Shown here one piece after another: positions 6,276-8,875 of a DNA stretch of 8,875 nucleotides. Below the pieces are notes generated by a model. That model worked only from the letters and a program-made list of their open reading frames with translations, made no database searches and had not been told where the DNA came from. The stretch lies in NCBI GenBank assembly GCA_902766805.1, contig CACXFF010000253.1, positions 1 through 8,875 on the forward strand, in the 5' to 3' direction. The first letter of the stretch is position 1, and the number at the start of each line of letters is the position of its first letter. This DNA comes from an uncultured Coriobacteriaceae bacterium (GTDB lineage Bacteria > Actinomycetota > Coriobacteriia > Coriobacteriales > Atopobiaceae). A program made the translations under genes and the position numbers.

Positions 6276-7784
6276 GTGGAGTGGTTTTGGTATGTCGTTG
6301 CAGCGCTTGGAGCAGGGATAGGCACGGGCCTTGCGGGGCTTTCCGCTGCCACGGTCATGGTCCCGATCCTGATTGTGCTCTGCCCATCCTTTGCAGGAGA
6401 AACCGGCGCATACCAAGCCACGGCCATCGCACTGGCCTCGGATGTCCTCGGCTCGGCAGTTACCGCCTACACCTACGCCAAGCACAAGAACATCGACCTC
6501 AAACGCGGATGGATCATGCTGGCATGCATCCTTGCCATGTGTGCCGTGGGAAGCTACGTGGCTTTCATCGTGGGCAACGTGGTGTTGGGCAGCTTTACGC
6601 TCTTCCTGACCTTCTTCATTGGCATCCGCTTCCTGGTCAAGCCGGATACGAGCAGGAATAGCACGATCTCAAAAGGTGAGAAGCTGGACTGGAAAGGCGT
6701 GGCGATTTCCCTGTTCTTCGGCTTGCCGATCGGCTTCGGAGCAGGCTTTGTGGGCACTGGCGGCGGCATGATGATGCTCGTGGTGTTCACCGTTTTCCTG
6801 GCTATGGACCTGAAGACGGCTGTTGGGACGAGCACGTTCATCATGACCTTCACGGCTCTCATCGCTTCTGCCTGCCACATCCTGATCCATCCGGCCATTC
6901 TGGTGGAGAAATGGGACGTCATGCTGCTCTGTGTCACGGTCGCGACGGCAGCCAGCCTGATCTCGGCCAGGTTTGCCAACCGGGTGGACAACCGAACCGT
7001 GGGCTTGGCAACCGGCGCGATTCTGACGCTTTTGGGCGGAGCCATGCTTTTGCTGAACTTTTGGCCGCAGATCTCTTCCGCACCGTTGGTCACACAAACC
7101 CTCAGGTGCCTTGGCACGTTGCTTGTCTTCATTCTTCCGTGCGTCCTGGTCCTGATCCCGATTCGCTTCCTCACAAAGGTCCCGTCCTTTGTGTTCCGGA
7201 AGCTGCTCCACATGGTTGCCTTCACCTGTTTCGTGGTGATGGTGCTCGCAGCGGAAAGCTGGCAGGCCGCCGCGCTGACCTCGGTCACCATCGCCGCGCT
7301 GGCGTACCCCCTGCTTTCTATCGCCGAGAGCCAGCCATGGTACGGGAACCTGTTCGTGCAGAAGTCCAAGGGAGAGGTGAAGCGAAGCCTCCTGATGCTG
7401 TTCTTCATGTTCGCTGCGGCCATCGCGGTCGCATGGGGCGCGTTTGGAAAACCGTACGTCGCCGCAGCCTCGATTCTCATGTGGGGGATGGGCGACGCCG
7501 CGGCGGCGCTTGTCGGCATACCTTTCGGGAAGCACAAAATCCCCTTTGAGCCCATCAAGGGAGGAAAGTCATACGAAGGATCGATGGCGATGCTGGTCGT
7601 TTCCTTCCTTGCGGGAGCAACTATTCTCTGCTTGCATCAAGGGCTATCCCCTGCTGCTGTCATGCTGCCAGTGCTGATAGCCTCGCTGATGGGCACGATC
7701 GTAGAGCTGCTATCGCCATCGGAATGGGACACGCTCACAGTGCCCATAGTGATTTTGGGCTTCCTGCTGACGCTGGGCGTATGA
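6276..7784 (+). CDS. Fusion membrane protein: TauE/SafE (TSUP) permease plus dolichol/phytol-kinase-like domain
   Basis: This is a 502-aa polytopic membrane protein in one uninterrupted frame. The GTG start at 6276 is chosen for GGGAGG (6263-6268) seven bases upstream; residues then run straight into a membrane helix. Residues 1 to about 264 look like a TSUP (sulfite exporter TauE/SafE) permease: two glycine-rich signatures, GIGTGLAGL (from G14) and GFGAGFVGTGGG (153-164), mark the two internal repeats. From about 275 the chain changes to the SEC59/VTE5 (dolichol or phytol kinase, CDP-DAG-synthase-like) pattern: VFRKLLH (306-312), GMGDAAAALVGIPFGKHK (D407), GGKSYEGS (K431, E434) and ELLSPSEWDTLTVP (E477, D485). 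The family's usual D-N pair is D485-T486 here. TSUP proteins move sulfite, sulfoacetate or other anions; the second family phosphorylates lipid alcohols with CTP. The joint role and substrate are unknown. Both family calls rest on visible motifs. Confidence 0.82.
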   Translation: MEWFWYVVAALGAGIGTGLAGLSAATVMVPILIVLCPSFAGETGAYQATAIALASDVLGSAVTAYTYAKHKNIDLKRGWIMLACILAMCAVGSYVAFIVGNVVLGSFTLFLTFFIGIRFLVKPDTSRNSTISKGEKLDWKGVAISLFFGLPIGFGAGFVGTGGGMMMLVVFTVFLAMDLKTAVGTSTFIMTFTALIASACHILIHPAILVEKWDVMLLCVTVATAASLISARFANRVDNRTVGLATGAILTLLGGAMLLLNFWPQISSAPLVTQTLRCLGTLLVFILPCVLVLIPIRFLTKVPSFVFRKLLHMVAFTCFVVMVLAAESWQAAALTSVTIAALAYPLLSIAESQPWYGNLFVQKSKGEVKRSLLMLFFMFAAAIAVAWGAFGKPYVAAASILMWGMGDAAAALVGIPFGKHKIPFEPIKGGKSYEGSMAMLVVSFLAGATILCLHQGLSPAAVMLPVLIASLMGTIVELLSPSEWDTLTVPIVILGFLLTLGV

Positions 7785-7789
7785 GGATG

Positions 7790-7808
7790 GCCCCTTCAGC
7801 TGGAGGGC
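7790..7808 (+). terminator. Weak hairpin after the TauE fusion gene
   Basis: GCCC-c-TTC (7790-7797) can pair with GGA-GGGC (7802-7808) around AGCT, with a bulged C and one G-T pair, five bases past the stop codon. No T-run follows, so support is slight. Confidence 0.2.
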
Positions 7809-7865
7809 TAGCCATTCTCCGCGAGTTCGTGCACGGCTGCCAGCGCCGAACCGTTCGGCCGCCTC

Positions 7866-7883
7866 AATAGATAGCACTCGACC
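7866..7883 (-). repeat. Dispersed short repeat, copy R2
   Basis: Read on the minus strand, GGTCGAGTGCTATCTATT matches copy R5 (8011-8028) at 16 of 18 positions, the two differences being transitions. It is the outermost left member of a four-copy cluster in the gap between convergent genes. Confidence 0.55.
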
Positions 7884-7914
7884 ATTGGTCGCGTCTCGCC
7901 AACTGGGCTTTTGC

Positions 7915-7967
7915 GCGGCGGTGGACATCGAGTGTCATCTAGCTAAAATAGCTAGATGACACTCGAT
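7915..7967. repeat. Copies R3 (+) and R4 (-) forming a perfect 19-bp inverted repeat
   Basis: Arms 7927-7945 and 7949-7967 are perfect reverse complements over 19 bases, separated by AAA. Each arm begins with the repeat core ATCGAGTGTCAT and continues CTAGCTA. The left arm is preceded by GCGGCG-GT-GGAC (7915-7926), the same context as copy R1. The arms are A/T-richer than the surrounding genes. No T-run follows on either strand. It could be a REP-like element, a recombination or regulator site, or a bidirectional transcription stop. Confidence 0.75.
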
Positions 7968-8010
7968 TCATCAGAATTTGTATTATGCCTGTTGACGGTC
8001 GCCAGACTCG

Positions 8011-8028
8011 GATCGAGTGCCATCTATT
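8011..8028 (+). repeat. Dispersed short repeat, copy R5
   Basis: GATCGAGTGCCATCTATT is the inverted partner of R2. Its first bases also form a small dyad with the preceding ACTCG (ACTCG-GAT-CGAGT, 8006-8018). It lies 41 bp downstream of the acyltransferase stop codon. Confidence 0.6.
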
Positions 8029-8068
8029 CGCAGGGCACCGTCCACAAGCGCCATGAAAGCTGGTCGTC

Positions 8069-8875
8069 TCAGGCTCTTTTCGCAGCCTTTTGGGCGCGTT
8101 GCGCGCGATACCACAGGCTGGCGAGCGGCGTGGCGCATGCCAGGACCAGCAGGATGTAGAGCGCCGAGACGCCCACGTTGACGATGCCCATCCCCTTGTC
8201 GTAGAACGGCTCGTGGAAGAGGTTGACGAAGAAGCCGTGCGCCAGGTAGAGCTCCAGCGTCAGGCCGCCGTAGAAGGCCAGCACTTTGCTGGTCACTTTC
8301 CTGCGCAGGGAAAAGAGGAGCAGGCCCCAGGTGAAGAAGACCGCCGCCAAAAGCTCGAGGACCATCGCCAACGGAATCACGGGAACGAACGTCCCGAAGT
8401 GAATCGACAGGAGGAAGCAGCAGGTGAAAAGCACGATCGAGCAGACGACCTGCCAGCGGTAGCCCCTTTTCATCCACGCCCAGGCCTCGGCTTCCTTGCA
8501 ACCGAACAGATAGCCCAGCGGGAACAGGATCGCCGTGTTGTACCACCACTTGCCAAGGAAGAGCACGTATCCGCCGTTCAGGTTGGCCAGCGCCATCCCG
8601 ATGCCCACGAGGACGTACGCGCCCGTCCCCAAGAAGAGCCTCCGCGTCACCTGAGCCTCGTCCGTGCAACCCCTCTTGGACAGGTAGAACAGCAGGTACA
8701 GAACGGGAAGCGTAACCACGAACCACGAGTTGGGATTGGCGAGCTCCACACCTAAGGCGAGGCGGACCAGGCGCGGGGCATCGAAGCCCTCCCCTGCCAC
8801 GAGCCGGCCGACCAAGTAGGCTGTGTTGCAGACGTAATAGGTGAGGACGAGGGGCAAGATCCGGCGTTTCGGGAA
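8069..8875 (-). CDS. Acyltransferase-3-family membrane protein, N-terminus outside the window
   Basis: 268 residues are visible, ending at a TGA (8071-8069). The frame stays open to the window edge, and its first visible residues (FPKRRILPLVLTYY) continue the protein, so the TTG at 8857 is internal. The chain is a series of hydrophobic segments with short polar loops and ends in a basic tail (RAQRAQKAAKRA). The C-terminal phrase FYGGLTLELYLAHGFF and the overall pattern fit integral-membrane O-acyltransferases of the acyltransferase-3 (OafA-like) type, which acetylate surface polysaccharides or other envelope sugars. The N-terminal region with the expected catalytic histidine is not in the window, so activity cannot be judged. 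It converges with the TauE fusion gene across the repeat cluster. Another multi-spanning family with a similar end is possible. Confidence 0.7.
   Translation of the reverse strand, partial: FPKRRILPLVLTYYVCNTAYLVGRLVAGEGFDAPRLVRLALGVELANPNSWFVVTLPVLYLLFYLSKRGCTDEAQVTRRLFLGTGAYVLVGIGMALANLNGGYVLFLGKWWYNTAILFPLGYLFGCKEAEAWAWMKRGYRWQVVCSIVLFTCCFLLSIHFGTFVPVIPLAMVLELLAAVFFTWGLLLFSLRRKVTSKVLAFYGGLTLELYLAHGFFVNLFHEPFYDKGMGIVNVGVSALYILLVLACATPLASLWYRAQRAQKAAKRA

Noticed and set aside
7710..7928. A minus-strand open frame beginning MSTAAQ, similar in its first bases to minus-strand sequence next to copy R1
   Set aside because: The resemblance is the shared nucleotide repeat, not a protein family; no ribosome binding site is present and it overlaps the 3' end of the TauE fusion gene.
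7866..8028. A CRISPR array
   Set aside because: The repeats alternate in orientation, are unevenly spaced and short, and no cas genes are nearby.
7956..8159. A possible small protein starting at the ATG inside the right arm of the palindrome
   Set aside because: There is no ribosome binding site, codon use is unlike the neighbours, it overlaps the acyltransferase end in antisense, and its start is simply part of the repeat core.

Overview
The window is high-GC bacterial DNA with a strong preference for G/C at third codon positions. It carries a secreted protein with C-terminal GW/WYY cell-wall-binding repeats, a glycyl-radical-enzyme activase, a DeoR-type regulator and a DUF4003-like protein. 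This mix suggests a Gram-positive gut or oral anaerobe, most likely a Coriobacteriia member of the Olsenella/Atopobiaceae type. That assignment is inferred from gene content and style; no rRNA or other marker gene is present.

Layout. (1) 2-799 (+) is the 3' part of a radical-SAM glycyl-radical-enzyme activating protein whose start lies left of the window. It converges, across a hairpin, on a DeoR/GlpR-family regulator at 881-1636 (-). (2) 1637-2056 is a gene-poor gap with the deoR promoter, an orphan coding remnant (1702-1875) and a long stem-loop (2002-2036). (3) 2057-3055 (-) is a DUF4003-like protein with a hydrophobic C-terminal tail. It is divergent, over a 232-bp promoter region, from an 898-aa secreted surface protein at 3288-5984 (+). 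(4) 5985-6275 holds two hairpins, one copy of a dispersed short repeat and a possible promoter. (5) 6276-7784 (+) is a 502-aa membrane protein that joins a TauE/SafE (TSUP) permease domain to a dolichol/phytol-kinase-like domain. (6) 7785-8068 is a convergent intergenic region with a cluster of the same short repeat, including a perfect 19-bp inverted repeat. (7) 8069-8875 (-) is the C-terminal part of an acyltransferase-3-type membrane protein that runs off the right edge.

How the parts fit. The activase needs a glycyl radical enzyme, probably encoded just left of the window, and the DeoR protein may be the local sugar-phosphate-responsive switch. The other genes have a cell-envelope flavour: a wall-attached protein, a possible tail-anchored protein, a permease fused to a polyprenol-kinase-like domain, and an O-acyltransferase. 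They do not form one operon. Three promoters share the -10 heptamer TATACTT. The two strongest leads are the TauE-kinase fusion and the ATCGAGTGYCAT repeat family (five copies, four of them packed into 163 bp with alternating orientation). No tRNA, rRNA, CRISPR array, transposase or recombinase gene was seen.
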